From: Enterococcus faecium
Lineage (GTDB): Bacteria > Bacillota > Bacilli > Lactobacillales > Enterococcaceae
DNA: 64,000 bases
NCBI RefSeq assembly: GCF_029023785.1
Contig: NZ_CP118955.1
Span: forward strand, 1 to 64,000
Direction: 5' to 3'
Shown here: positions 36,961 through 46,307 of the stretch, piece after piece
Layout: every line of letters begins with the position of its first letter
Position numbering within the stretch: the stretch's first letter is position 1
Translations under genes and position numbers: made by a program
The notes under the pieces: model-generated
Databases searched by the model: none
Told to the model about the DNA's origin: nothing
Seen by the model: only the letters and a program-made list of their open reading frames with translations

Positions 36961-38592
36961 ATGAAAATGGGAATTTGGTTGCGTAAAGCTGTTTTATTTG
37001 CAGCTGTGTTAGGGGCTTTGGGGGCTGTTTCAAAAACTGTTGAAGCATCTGCCAGCGAATTTATTCGCGGAGCAGATATTTCGATCCTGTCAGATATGGA
37101 AAAATCTGGTGCAAAATATTATGAAGACGATATTTCAAAAGATGCCTTAGAGATTTTAAAAAATAATGGTGTCAACTATGTTCGACTGCGTTTGTGGCAG
37201 GATCCTTATAATAGTAATGGAGAAAGTTATGGAGCAGGGACAAATGATCTGGAAACGACGATTGACCTTGCAAAACGAGCAAAAAATCTGGGACTTAAGG
37301 TGCTGCTGGATTTTCACTACAGTGATTTTTGGGTTGATCCTGGGAAACAGAATCTTCCTAAAGCATGGCAAGGTCTGACCTTTGAAGAAATGAATACGGC
37401 ATTGTACGACTATACAAAGAACGTTCTGTCGGAAATGAAGCAGCTGGACGTTTATCCTGATATGGTTCAGATCGGCAATGAACTGAATAGCGGAATGCTC
37501 TGGCCTTATGGCAAGTCTTGGGGAGAAGGCGGGGGAGAATTTGATCGATTGGCTGCTTTTTTGAAGTCTGGTATCCAAGCTGTTCGAGACACTCAACCTA
37601 AAACAACTCCAGTAATGCTCCACTTAGCTGATGGTGGCGATACAGGAGCATTTACTTGGTGGTTTGATGAAATCACGAGTCGAGGTGTGTCATTTGATTT
37701 AATTGGAGTGTCGTATTATCCGTATTGGCACGGTTCAATGAATGAACTTCAAACCAATATGAATGCGATCAGCCAACGGTATGGTAAAGAAGTGATCGTA
37801 GTTGAAACAGCTTATGGGCATACAACAGCGAATGCCGATACTATGCCAAATGCTTTTGGCGAAGCCGAAGCAGCTGCGGGGGGATATGAACCAACACCGA
37901 CAGGACAAGCAGAGTATTTGCTGGATCTTGCCGATCGGATTCAGGCAGTACCGAATAATCGCGGGGCGGGCTTCTTCTATTGGGAACCTCTTTGGTACAA
38001 CGGAAATGTGAGTTGGGCAACACAAGCAGGTATGAATTATCTCAGTGTTCAATCCACTATGGGAAACGAATGGGACAACCAAGCGATGTTTGATTTTGCT
38101 GGAAACGCCTTGCCAAGCTTGCGTGCGTTTAAACAAGCAGGGGCGCAAATAAATCTAGTTAAAAATGCAAGTTTCGAAAGCGATGGACCAACGACCAGTC
38201 CTTCCAATTGGCAAACCTGGTTTCAACAAGGAACCGCTAAGGGTACGATCAAAACGGAAGCGGGCACTTTTTTTGGGGACTACAAACTAACTTTTTGGCA
38301 GGATCAAGCATACGAGGCATCAGCTTATCAAAATGTTAGTGGCATAAGCAAAGGAACTTACACATTGAGTGCCTATGTAATGTCTGGGGGAGAGTTTGAT
38401 ACTAATCAGTTATATATCAAAAATTATGGTGGAGCGGAACTAAATACTGCGGTTGTTAAAACAAGTGAATGGACAAAAATTACAATCAAAGACATTCCAA
38501 TTACAACAGGTGTTTGTGAAATTGGGGTTTATAGCAAGGCTTCAGGAAATGCTTGGACGAACGTTGATTTTGTTTCATTGGTGAAACAATAG
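36961..38592 (+). CDS. ganB: Secreted arabinogalactan endo-beta-1,4-galactanase (GH53)
   Basis: This enzyme cuts beta-1,4-galactan, a pectin side chain, outside the cell. The 543-aa protein has a Sec signal peptide (about 1-31, cut near VEASAS), a GH53 catalytic domain (FIRGADISIL, YVRLRLWQDPYN, LLDFHYSDFWVDPGKQ) with acid/base Glu174 in QIGNELNSG and nucleophile Glu282 in VVETAYGHT, and a C-terminal beta-sandwich (about 400-543, NLVKNASFESDG...SVSLVKQ) that looks like a carbohydrate-binding module of the CBM61 type. No LPXTG or other anchor is seen, so it is probably released. It is the last gene of the PTS operon, 13 bp after lacE, with GGAGG ahead of its ATG. Confidence 0.93.
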   Translation: MKMGIWLRKAVLFAAVLGALGAVSKTVEASASEFIRGADISILSDMEKSGAKYYEDDISKDALEILKNNGVNYVRLRLWQDPYNSNGESYGAGTNDLETTIDLAKRAKNLGLKVLLDFHYSDFWVDPGKQNLPKAWQGLTFEEMNTALYDYTKNVLSEMKQLDVYPDMVQIGNELNSGMLWPYGKSWGEGGGEFDRLAAFLKSGIQAVRDTQPKTTPVMLHLADGGDTGAFTWWFDEITSRGVSFDLIGVSYYPYWHGSMNELQTNMNAISQRYGKEVIVVETAYGHTTANADTMPNAFGEAEAAAGGYEPTPTGQAEYLLDLADRIQAVPNNRGAGFFYWEPLWYNGNVSWATQAGMNYLSVQSTMGNEWDNQAMFDFAGNALPSLRAFKQAGAQINLVKNASFESDGPTTSPSNWQTWFQQGTAKGTIKTEAGTFFGDYKLTFWQDQAYEASAYQNVSGISKGTYTLSAYVMSGGEFDTNQLYIKNYGGAELNTAVVKTSEWTKITIKDIPITTGVCEIGVYSKASGNAWTNVDFVSLVKQ

Positions 38593-38644
38593 ACTGCGGA
38601 TCGTTTCGATTCAAGATCGGAGGTTCCCTTCAGCCACATCGTTA

Positions 38645-38752
38645 GCGTAGAAGGCAGGAATCGAACCTGCACCTCGCCTTTGCCAAAAATAACCAGAAAC
38701 GATTTCCAGTCATTTTTACCAAAACGAGTAAAGCACCAGACTTCATCTACAC
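38645..38752 (-). ncRNA. tRNA-like structured element with a long extra hairpin
   Basis: On the minus strand the ends pair as a 7-bp acceptor-like stem, GTGTAGA with TCTACGC. Near the 3' end lies a canonical T-arm, GCAGG-TTCGATT-CCTGC. A D-arm-like AGT...ACT with a GG-containing loop follows the 5' strand. In place of a normal anticodon arm there is a 15-bp hairpin, AAAAATGACTGGAAA / TTTCTGGTTATTTTT with triloop TCG; its three wobble pairs form only on the minus strand, arguing for transcription in that direction. No CCA is encoded (CTA instead). It is not a standard tRNA and could be a tRNA pseudogene or a tRNA-mimic. Confidence 0.45.
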
Positions 38753-38899
38753 TTTGTATTATGCTAAAGAGAGTTCAACGATTTCGTAAGAAGCAATGAA
38801 AAAATTGCAAAAAGTTGTGCAGATAACATAAAGTTTGTTTAAGAAAGGGTAACCTTAGAATTCCGTCGTGAATATGATTTGAGCACTTAGATGGATAGA

Positions 38900-38942
38900 A
38901 AAAAGTTCTCGGAAAACAGTTCGTTTTTCGAGAACTTCTTTT
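38900..38942 (-). terminator. Terminator downstream of the IS transposase
   Basis: GAAGTTCTCGAAAAACG pairs with GTTTTCCGAGAACTTTTTT on the minus strand, just outside the left end of the insertion sequence. Confidence 0.75.
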
Positions 38943-38949
38943 TATCTTA

Positions 38950-40001
38950 ATTGTCAAATTAAGTTAGACAGATCATCAATACTTACGTAACTCAAAAATA
39001 CTTCCAAAGGTGTTCGATAATCCAGTGATTTTCTAGGAATATTATTTCGTTTAGATGCGACAGATTGAATAAAAAATTCATCTACTGAATTGAAATCCAT
39101 AGATTTCAATAAACCATCTCTACGTAACAATCCGTTAGAATTCTCGTTTAGGCCTCTTTGAGACGGCGTTCCTGGATCAGCGAAATAAATGGCAATATCA
39201 TTGACATTACTGATCTGTTTCCAATTTGAAAATTCCTTTCCACAATCAAAAGTGATGGATTTGAATAGGTTTTTCGGTACAGATTCAAACCATTGATTTA
39301 ATTTTTTTTCAATATCAATCGCTTGTCTACCACACGGTTTCAATGTGATGATAACTTTTGATAATCGTTCAACTAAGGTAATTACAGCACTTTTATGTTT
39401 CAGACCTACGATAGTGTCACCTTCAAGGTGACCAAACTCATTTGAGAATTGGCTATAATCCTTTTCACGTTCATGAATAGAGCGGCGGAAAGTTTGTTTT
39501 CCACGTCTTTCTTGATGTCCATTCGGTTTACGCTTGCCTTTCATCGGTAAGTCAGAAGAATCAAATAGCCCCTTTTTGAACATACGATAAATGGTACGAG
39601 CAGAACAACTAATAGGAAACGCTGCACGACCAACAATCACATCGGGTGTCCATCCTTGAACAACCTTTCTTTGAATATATTCTGATTGTTCCTCGGGTAA
39701 AACAAGCGGACGTCTACCACAGTTTGATTTGTTTTTCTTATACTGTTGATAATATTCTAAGGCTGATTTTCCTTGCTTGAAGAACAGATATACTTTATGG
39801 ATCGTTTGTCTTGAACGATTCAAGCAATGGGCAGTTTTAGCAACAGATTGATTCATTTTGAAATAAGACTCTATTATTACAAGTTCATCCGTTGTAAGAT
39901 GGGTATAGGTCATTTGTACTCACTCCTTATAATTCTTTGGTCGGAACTATTTTGAGTGTAGCACAAATGACTTTTTTAGTTGTCTAGCTTAATTTTACAA
40001 T
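38950..40001 (-). mobile_element. IS30-family insertion sequence (1,052 bp)
   Basis: Terminal inverted repeats of 21 bp bound the element: ATTGTCAAATTAAGTTAGACA at 38950-38970 and, inverted, ATTGTAAAATTAAGCTAGACA at 39981-40001 (two mismatches). One intact transposase gene fills it, with its stop inside the left repeat. I see no clear target-site duplication (TTA left, CGG right). The size and transposase are typical for IS30 members of enterococci; I do not assign an IS name. Confidence 0.88.
38954..39913 (-). CDS. IS30-family transposase
   Basis: The 319-aa DDE transposase has N-terminal HTH regions (LTTDELVIIESYFKMNQSVAKTA and RSRQTIHKVYLFFKQG) and the IS30 catalytic domain, with acidic residues in FGHLEGDTIVG, ITFDCGKEFSNW and the Glu of PSQRGLNENSNGLLR. 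It appears full length and uninterrupted, so the element may be active. The start is preceded by AGGAG about 9 nt upstream. Confidence 0.93.
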   Translation of the reverse strand: MTYTHLTTDELVIIESYFKMNQSVAKTAHCLNRSRQTIHKVYLFFKQGKSALEYYQQYKKNKSNCGRRPLVLPEEQSEYIQRKVVQGWTPDVIVGRAAFPISCSARTIYRMFKKGLFDSSDLPMKGKRKPNGHQERRGKQTFRRSIHEREKDYSQFSNEFGHLEGDTIVGLKHKSAVITLVERLSKVIITLKPCGRQAIDIEKKLNQWFESVPKNLFKSITFDCGKEFSNWKQISNVNDIAIYFADPGTPSQRGLNENSNGLLRRDGLLKSMDFNSVDEFFIQSVASKRNNIPRKSLDYRTPLEVFLSYVSIDDLSNLI

Positions 40002-40147
40002 CGGCGTTATGATAAGAATGAAACAAATTAACTTATATTATAGTCTCTTTTGGTAGGGAACCATCTTATTTTTAATGAAAATCAAGCATTTTAGCTATTG
40101 AAGAATGTTGATTTATAGGGATTCCCCCTCCATATTATGTTGGCTCT

Positions 40148-41713
40148 TTATTCCCACTCCACTGTTGCTGGTGGTTTAGAAGTGATGTCATACACGATAC
40201 GGTTGACGTGGGCTACTTCGTTTACGATACGTACAGAGATTTTTTGCAAGACTTCCCATGGGATACGGGCAAAGTCAGCGGTCATTCCGTCGATTGAAGT
40301 TACAGCACGGATACCGACTGTGTAGTCGTAAGTACGTCCGTCACCCATAACACCGACAGAGCGGATCCCTGGAAGAACAGTGAAATATTGCCAGATATCA
40401 CGGTCAAGTCCAGCAGCTGCGATTTCTTCACGCAAGATAGCATCAGATTCGCGTACGATTTCTAGCTTGTCTTCAGTGATTTCGCCAAGAACACGAATAC
40501 CAAGACCAGGACCAGGGAATGGCTGACGCCAAACGATTGAATCAGGCATGCCTAACTGAGTCCCTAATTCACGGACTTCGTCTTTGAATAATGTGTTTAA
40601 TGGTTCGATCAATTCAAATTGCATATCTTCTGGCAGTCCACCTACATTATGGTGAGATTTGATCGTCTGTGCTGTTTCTGTACCAGATTCGATAACGTCA
40701 GTATACAACGTTCCTTGTGCTAGGAAAGAGACGCCTTCTTCACCAGCAAGTTTTGTTGCTTCGTCATCAAAAACATATACGAATTCATTCCCAATGATTT
40801 TACGTTTTTGTTCTGGGTCAGATACACCTTTCAACTTGTCTAAGAAGCGATCTCTTGCATCGACTTTGATGATGTTCAAGCCGAATTTTCCGCCTAGACT
40901 TTCCATTACTTGTTCCGCTTCGCCTTTGCGTAGCAGACCGTGGTCAACAAAGATAGATGTCAATTGGTCACCGATCGCTTTTTGTAAAAGAACCCCAACG
41001 ACACTAGAATCAACGCCACCTGAAAGACCAAGCAAGACTTTTTTGTCACCAACTTGTTCACGGATTTTTTCTACTTGCATATCGATAAAGTTATCCATTG
41101 TCCAGTTACCTTCACAGTGACAAACATCAAAGGCAAAGTGGCGCAGCAATTCGATTCCGTATTCGGAATGACGTACTTCTGCATGGAATTGGATACCATA
41201 AAAATTACGTGTTGTGTCTTGGATAGAAGCAATCGGACAATCTTTGCTTGTTCCGACTGTTTCAAAGCCTTCAGGAACTTTAGTTACCAAGTCACCATGG
41301 CTCATCCATACTGTTTGTTGTTTTGGTGTTTCTTTAAACAAGACAGCTTGATCGCTTGTTACTTCTAACAAGGCTTTCCCATATTCGCGGTTTTTAGCAG
41401 GCTCTACGGAACCGCCAAGTTTGTACGTGATCAATTGCATACCATAGCAAATCCCTAATACAGGAATACCTAAATTGAAGATCTCAGGATCGATCCCAAA
41501 TGCATTCTCATCATATACACTGTTTGGTCCGCCAGAAAGAATGATTCCCTTTGGATTCATCGCTTTTACTTCTTCTGCAGTAATGCGGTGGCTCAATAAT
41601 TCGGAAAAGACTCCAAGATCACGAATACGTCTTGTGATCAATTGGTTATACTGACTACCGTAGTCTAATACGATAATCTTTTCAACGTTCGTCATATCGG
41701 CAACGTTTGTCAA
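40148..41713 (-). CDS. guaA: GMP synthase (glutamine-hydrolysing)
   Basis: GuaA aminates XMP to GMP with glutamine and ATP. The 521-aa protein has an N-terminal class I amidotransferase with the Cys in GICYGMQLI (near 85) and the His/Glu in [11 protein letters not shown], then an ATP-pyrophosphatase with P-loop [11 protein letters not shown] (near 235) and the C-terminal dimerisation domain ending [13 protein letters not shown] 41713 is the likely start because AGGGGT lies 8 nt upstream; the internal ATG at 41695 has no site. Only 58 bp separate it from coaA, with no sign of a purine riboswitch there. Confidence 0.96.
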   Translation of the reverse strand: MTNVADMTNVEKIIVLDYGSQYNQLITRRIRDLGVFSELLSHRITAEEVKAMNPKGIILSGGPNSVYDENAFGIDPEIFNLGIPVLGICYGMQLITYKLGGSVEPAKNREYGKALLEVTSDQAVLFKETPKQQTVWMSHGDLVTKVPEGFETVGTSKDCPIASIQDTTRNFYGIQFHAEVRHSEYGIELLRHFAFDVCHCEGNWTMDNFIDMQVEKIREQVGDKKVLLGLSGGVDSSVVGVLLQKAIGDQLTSIFVDHGLLRKGEAEQVMESLGGKFGLNIIKVDARDRFLDKLKGVSDPEQKRKIIGNEFVYVFDDEATKLAGEEGVSFLAQGTLYTDVIESGTETAQTIKSHHNVGGLPEDMQFELIEPLNTLFKDEVRELGTQLGMPDSIVWRQPFPGPGLGIRVLGEITEDKLEIVRESDAILREEIAAAGLDRDIWQYFTVLPGIRSVGVMGDGRTYDYTVGIRAVTSIDGMTADFARIPWEVLQKISVRIVNEVAHVNRIVYDITSKPPATVEWE

Positions 41714-41771
41714 ATTTATTACCCCTATCCCTTTAAATTTTATCTCAAAATAGTCAAACTATTTTAAAATG

Positions 41772-42695
41772 CTAATATTTTCGCATGAAAATCGAATCGA
41801 TGATATGATTTTCAGTTTTATGGAGAATTATATCGGCTCTTCCTCGTGTAGGCAAGATATATTCCTGTAAATTTTTCAAATTCACATTTTTCCATACATC
41901 TTTTGCCATTTTAAAGGCTTCTTCACGATCTCCGATAGCAAAACGATAATAATAATTCTCTGGATTTTGGAAAGCCGTATCCAGTAACGCACCAAAACGA
42001 TCCAAATACCATTTTTCGATCAGCACGGGATCGGCATCGACATAGACAGAAAAATCAAAAAAGTCGCTGACGTAGATTTGCTGATTCGCAGGTAATTGAA
42101 GCGTATTGATCCCCTCAACGATCAAGATATCAGGCTGCTGGATCAATTCGTACTTGTCTGGAATGATATCATACACATCATGTGAGTAAACAGGTACTTT
42201 TATCTCTTCCTGACCAGATTTTACACGGTTCAAGAAATCGATCAGCATCTCCATATCATAACTTTCAGGAAATCCTTTACGGTCCATGATTCCACGCTCT
42301 TTTAATATACGATTTGGATAAAGAAATCCGTCAGTCGTGATCAGCTGAACGTTTCTTCGTTTGAAGGTACGAGACAAAATCGTCTGCAGCAGTCTGGCTG
42401 TTGTACTTTTTCCAACGGCTACACTTCCGGCGATCCCGATAATAAAAGGCGGTACTTCTACGTATTTATGAAGAAATAAACCTTTACTCAAGAACAAAGA
42501 TTCAAATTCTTTCATATAAAGATAAATCAGATGAGCAAGAGGTACATAGATATCTCGAACATCCTGCATGGAAATGCGGTCATTCAAACTTTTGATATTA
42601 TCTAGTTCATCTTGTGTCAAAGGTGCTTGCCCATTACGATAAAATTCTCGCCATTCTTCTCTTGCCACACGGTAGTAGTTCATTGGATCATTCAT
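41772..42695 (-). CDS. coaA: Pantothenate kinase, type I
   Basis: CoaA phosphorylates pantothenate in the first step of coenzyme A synthesis. The 307-aa protein shows the P-loop GIAGSVAVGKST at residues 87-98, the family motifs LITTDGFLYPN and GFPESYDME, and FFDFSVYVDAD. The start follows AGGAGGCTAATATG. It lies upstream of guaA on the same strand and may be co-transcribed with it. Confidence 0.96.
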   Translation of the reverse strand: MNDPMNYYRVAREEWREFYRNGQAPLTQDELDNIKSLNDRISMQDVRDIYVPLAHLIYLYMKEFESLFLSKGLFLHKYVEVPPFIIGIAGSVAVGKSTTARLLQTILSRTFKRRNVQLITTDGFLYPNRILKERGIMDRKGFPESYDMEMLIDFLNRVKSGQEEIKVPVYSHDVYDIIPDKYELIQQPDILIVEGINTLQLPANQQIYVSDFFDFSVYVDADPVLIEKWYLDRFGALLDTAFQNPENYYYRFAIGDREEAFKMAKDVWKNVNLKNLQEYILPTRGRADIILHKTENHIIDSIFMRKY

Positions 42696-42890
42696 ATTAG
42701 CCTCCTGCGTTCTCCCATCAATGGAACTATTTTAACACAAAATAAACGCAAACCCCACCACTTAAGAGAGATTGCCGATCTTTTTGTATAATCTTTATAA
42801 TAGAAAGAAACGGAGTCTTATTCTTGACTTGCGCACGGATACATAAAAGGATAGACTGTTGTCATGAAAGAAATGAGAAGGATGGAAGAC

Positions 42891-43496
42891 ATGACAAATC
42901 ATTACTATTCTGAACGCCCAGATACGGCGCACGATTTTGAACAATGGGCTTTTGAGTTAAAAGGCAGAACCTTTCAATTTGTAACAGATTCTGGTGTATT
43001 TTCACGTGAAACAGTGGATTATGGTTCACGTGTCCTGATTGATGCTTTCGATTGGGAAGAGTTACCTGATGAAGGAAAGATCTTAGATGTGGGATGCGGG
43101 TATGGACCGATTGGGTTAGCTTTGGCATTTGCGACACAGCGGTTTGTTGAAATGGTCGACATTAATGAACGAGCGGTAAGTCTAGCGCAAGGAAACGCAA
43201 AGCGTAACCAAATCGAACATGTTGATATCCATCAATCGAATATCTATGAAGCAGTTCATGAAGAAACCTATGCAGCTATCGTAAGCAATCCGCCGATCCG
43301 TGCTGGAAAAAAAGTTGTACATGAAATTTTGACAGGCGCATATCCTCGGTTGAAGAAGGGCGGTACACTGACAATTGTGATCCAGAAGAAACAAGGAGCG
43401 CCGAGTGCGCAAAAGAAAATGGAAGAAACATTTGGTAATGCAGAAATCGTCACAAAAGATAAAGGATATTATATCATCAAAAGTGTGAAAGAATAA
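42891..43496 (+). CDS. Class I SAM methyltransferase, RsmC-like
   Basis: This is the single-domain form related to RsmC, which methylates G1207 of 16S rRNA. The 201-aa protein has the SAM motif ILDVGCGYGPIGLALA and the catalytic IVSNPPIRAGKKV (NPPI), typical of N2-guanine methyltransferases. ATG 42891 (MTNHYYSERPD) is used with AAGGATGGAAG upstream; the frame from 42864 adds a poorly supported extension. A parS-like sequence lies inside the gene. The exact target is inferred from the family. Confidence 0.88.
   Translation: MTNHYYSERPDTAHDFEQWAFELKGRTFQFVTDSGVFSRETVDYGSRVLIDAFDWEELPDEGKILDVGCGYGPIGLALAFATQRFVEMVDINERAVSLAQGNAKRNQIEHVDIHQSNIYEAVHEETYAAIVSNPPIRAGKKVVHEILTGAYPRLKKGGTLTIVIQKKQGAPSAQKKMEETFGNAEIVTKDKGYYIIKSVKE
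42998..43013. other. parS-like sequence inside the methyltransferase gene
   Basis: ATTTTCACGTGAAACA matches the parS consensus at 14 of 16 positions, with both changes at the left edge; the core TTTCACGTGAAA is perfect. It could be a secondary ParB site. Confidence 0.4.
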
Positions 43497-43803
43497 CTAG
43501 CTGAAAAATAGTGGAGCGACGAAAGAGTGGAACTGGGCGTGCATGTACGGGTACGTATCAGTTCTTTTTTTGTTGAGAAGTTTTTAAAAACAAAGAACTA
43601 TTTTTTCTTCAAAAAGAAATAGTAGGAACAGAGTCGTTGTTTTTTACGATAAAATAAATAAGATACAGAACTTGTATAGAAGGCTGCCAAGTCGGTAGAT
43701 AAAGGAGGTTTTTATCAAAAAACATACTTTCCTTTTTTCTCTATTCTTTTCTTGGGGGTTTTGGTACACTGATAGGGAATTTAGATAGAAGGGAGCCAAT
43801 AGG
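43497..43803. other. 307-bp spacer before the LacI-type regulator
   Basis: The left part has a hairpin GAACTG / CAGTTC followed by TTTTTTT at about 43531-43572, a likely terminator of the methyltransferase gene. The rest is AT-rich; I see no gene and only weak promoter-like boxes (TACACT near 43766). Confidence 0.6.
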
Positions 43804-44820
43804 ATGAAGCTGACCATCAGAGATATCGCAGAAATGGCAGGCGTATCAGTAACAACTGTCTCACAGATTTTGAATAACAAAGGAAGCAGATTTAGTGATA
43901 AGACAAGAAAAAAAGTGTTGTCGATCGTGAATGAACATCATTATAAGCCCGATTATTTCGCTTCAAATGTGATCAATCGACATTCAAAGACCATCGGAAT
44001 GATCGTCCCTGATGTCACTGATTTCTTCTTCTCCAAACTGATCGAAGGTGTAGAGAGCTATTTGAATCCTTTGGGCTATGTGATCATGTTATGCAATTCT
44101 CGTCATAGCCAAGAAAATGAGATCAAGTATTTACAAGAGCTTTCCCACCGCTCAGTGGACGGAATCTTGCTGGCCACACCAAATATTTTACCTGAGAAAT
44201 ATGCATTAGACAGCGGTTTTTATCAAAAAATGCCAATCATTTTAATCGATCGCGGATTGAATCGTCGGGATAACGGACGGCTTATCGTAAAGGAATATGA
44301 GGGCGCCTATCAAGCTGTTTCGCTGTTTATTGAAAATGGCCATACGAAGATCGGCATGCTGAAGGAAACCACTGGATACTATCAATTAGAAGAACGTTTC
44401 AACGGATATCGTCATGCGCTGAAAGATCATGGCCTGCCTTTTAATGGGAAATTTGTTGAACATGGAGAGTTGACTGTCCAAGGTGGATATACTGCATCAA
44501 AAAAATTACTCAAACATAAAGATATCACGGTTATTTTTTGCGGGAATGATGCCATGGCGATCGGATGCTATCAGGCGATCGATGAATTGGGCAAAAAAAT
44601 CCCAGAAGATATCTCAGTCATAGGATTCGATGGATTAAAGCTGTCAGAATACATGATTCCGCAATTGACGACAGTGCAGCAGCCAAGTTTTGATATTGGA
44701 TTTTATGCTGCACGTTTCCTGATCGATACGATCGAATTTCCTCAAAGAAAAGTTCCGAACAAAGTGTTCGAAACAAAATTAATTATTCGTGAGAGCGTAA
44801 AAGTATTGACAAAGGGCTAA
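43804..44820 (+). CDS. LacI family transcriptional regulator
   Basis: A 338-aa LacI/GalR-type regulator: N-terminal HTH and hinge (TIRDIAEMAGVSVTTVSQILNNKG) followed by a periplasmic-binding-protein-like effector domain with GMIVPDVTDFFFSKLI, DGILLATPN, FCGNDAMAIGCYQAI and SVIGFDG. The start follows AAGGGAGCCAATAGG. It lies directly upstream of the nucleoside operon in the same direction and is its most likely regulator; the effector (a nucleoside or a pentose) is not evident from sequence. Confidence 0.9.
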   Translation: MKLTIRDIAEMAGVSVTTVSQILNNKGSRFSDKTRKKVLSIVNEHHYKPDYFASNVINRHSKTIGMIVPDVTDFFFSKLIEGVESYLNPLGYVIMLCNSRHSQENEIKYLQELSHRSVDGILLATPNILPEKYALDSGFYQKMPIILIDRGLNRRDNGRLIVKEYEGAYQAVSLFIENGHTKIGMLKETTGYYQLEERFNGYRHALKDHGLPFNGKFVEHGELTVQGGYTASKKLLKHKDITVIFCGNDAMAIGCYQAIDELGKKIPEDISVIGFDGLKLSEYMIPQLTTVQQPSFDIGFYAARFLIDTIEFPQRKVPNKVFETKLIIRESVKVLTKG

Positions 44821-44881
44821 CTCGGCGGTATATTGCTTATGTAAGCATTTACAAAGGCTAGTTAGTGCTTTTTTTATTTTT

Positions 44882-44910
44882 AGTAAACCAGTTTACTAAA
44901 GTGGTTTACC
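44882..44910 (+). promoter_or_regulatory. Candidate operator upstream of pdp
   Basis: AGTAAAC-CA-GTTTACT is a 16-bp palindrome at 44882-44897, and a further GGTTTACC half-site at 44903-44910 overlaps the -35. GTAAACC and GGTTTAC also form a wider inverted repeat. A repressor bound here would block the pdp promoter. Confidence 0.6.
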
Positions 44911-44932
44911 TTTCCTAAAAATAATGTATAAT
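44905..44932 (+). promoter_or_regulatory. Promoter of the nucleoside salvage operon
   Basis: The -35 TTTACC is at 44905-44910 and the -10 TATAAT at 44927-44932, with a 16-bp spacer, 29 bp before the start codon. Confidence 0.7.
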
Positions 44933-44960
44933 ACCGAATGAAGACAAGGAGGATCAGGCA

Positions 44961-46262
44961 ATGCGAATGGTGGATCTGATTGAAAAAAAGAGGGATGGAA
45001 ACGAGCTGTCGAAAGAGGAAATCGAGTACATCGTCACGAACTATACGAATGGAAAGATTCCAGATTATCAAGTCAGTGCATTATTGATGGCAATTTTTTA
45101 TCAAGACATGACAAATGAAGAAATCACGAACTTAACATTGGCGATTGCTAATTCTGGTGATGTCATCGATTTGAGTTCTCTTGAAGGAATAAAGGTAGAT
45201 AAGCATTCGACAGGTGGCGTTGGTGACACGACCACATTGATTTTAGCCCCCCTAGTAGCTAGTGTCGGAGTGACAGTGGCTAAAATGTCTGGACGCGGTC
45301 TAGGTTACACAGGTGGTACACTAGACAAGCTAGAAGCAATTCCCGGATTTCAGATCGAGCTTTCGGATGAAGAATTTGTACGCATTGTTAATGAAAGTAA
45401 AGTAGCGGTAATTGGTCAATCAGGAAACTTGGCACCGGCGGACAAAAAATTGTATGCCTTGCGTGACGTCACAGCGACCGTTGATTCTCTTCCGCTGATT
45501 GCCAGTTCGATTATGAGTAAAAAAATCGCGGCAGGAGCAGATGCAATCGTTTTGGATGTGACCACTGGAGACGGTGCTTTCATGAAGAACATCGAAGATG
45601 CAAGACGTCTGGCAAAGACCATGACGAGCATTGGGAAACTGGCTAACCGAGAAACAGTGGCGGTTATCTCAGATATGTCAGAACCTCTTGGCGAAGCTAT
45701 CGGAAATAGTCTAGAAGTTGTCGAGGCAATCGAAACATTACAAGGAAATGGTCCAGAAGATCTAGTAGAAATGTGCTACGCCTTAGGAAGCCAAATGGTT
45801 GTTCTTGCTGGCAAAGCTAAGACAACCGATGAAGCAAGAACGTTGCTTCAAGAAGCTCTGGAATCAGGTAAAGCGTTAGCAAAATTCAAAGAAATGATCC
45901 AAAATCAAGGGGGAGACCCAGCGATCGTGGAACATCCAGAACGAATTTTGACTGCACGCTACACAATGGAGCTTCCTGCTAAACAAAGCGGAGTTGTGTC
46001 AAAAATCGTGGCAAATGAATTAGGAATTGCTGCAATGATGCTAGGTGCTGGGCGTAAAACCAAAGAAGAAGATATTGATCACGCTGTTGGATTGAAACTG
46101 CATAAAAAAATTGGTGACACTGTGACAAAAGGTGAGTCACTATTGACGATCTATAGTAACGACGAAGAAATCACTTCTGTCATTGAATTATTATATAAAA
46201 ATATTGAAATTGGTGAATCGGCAATGAAGCCAACGTTGATTCATGACATCATCACAGAATAA
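44961..46262 (+). CDS. pdp: Pyrimidine-nucleoside phosphorylase
   Basis: Pdp splits uridine, deoxyuridine and thymidine with phosphate to the base and (deoxy)ribose-1-phosphate. The 433-aa protein shows the family signature [44 protein letters not shown] and [18 protein letters not shown]. Start follows AAGGAGGATCAGGCA. It opens the salvage operon with deoC and cdd. Confidence 0.96.
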   Translation: MRMVDLIEKKRDGNELSKEEIEYIVTNYTNGKIPDYQVSALLMAIFYQDMTNEEITNLTLAIANSGDVIDLSSLEGIKVDKHSTGGVGDTTTLILAPLVASVGVTVAKMSGRGLGYTGGTLDKLEAIPGFQIELSDEEFVRIVNESKVAVIGQSGNLAPADKKLYALRDVTATVDSLPLIASSIMSKKIAAGADAIVLDVTTGDGAFMKNIEDARRLAKTMTSIGKLANRETVAVISDMSEPLGEAIGNSLEVVEAIETLQGNGPEDLVEMCYALGSQMVVLAGKAKTTDEARTLLQEALESGKALAKFKEMIQNQGGDPAIVEHPERILTARYTMELPAKQSGVVSKIVANELGIAAMMLGAGRKTKEEDIDHAVGLKLHKKIGDTVTKGESLLTIYSNDEEITSVIELLYKNIEIGESAMKPTLIHDIITE

Positions 46263-46307
46263 AGGAAAAAAGCGGACTTTACCGTTTTAAAGAAAAGGGG
46301 AAAAGAA

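Larger units (their letters stand above)
38593..38953. other. 361-bp spacer with tRNA-like element and IS-proximal terminator
   Basis: No gene is supported. It contains a tRNA-like structure on the minus strand (38645-38752), about 140 bp with no clear features, and a terminator at 38900-38942 next to the insertion sequence. No terminator for the galactan operon is obvious between 38593 and 38640. Confidence 0.6.

Noticed and set aside
41714-41771. Purine riboswitch upstream of guaA
   Set aside because: The gap to coaA is only 58 bp and has no purine-riboswitch core; too short for the aptamer and expression platform.
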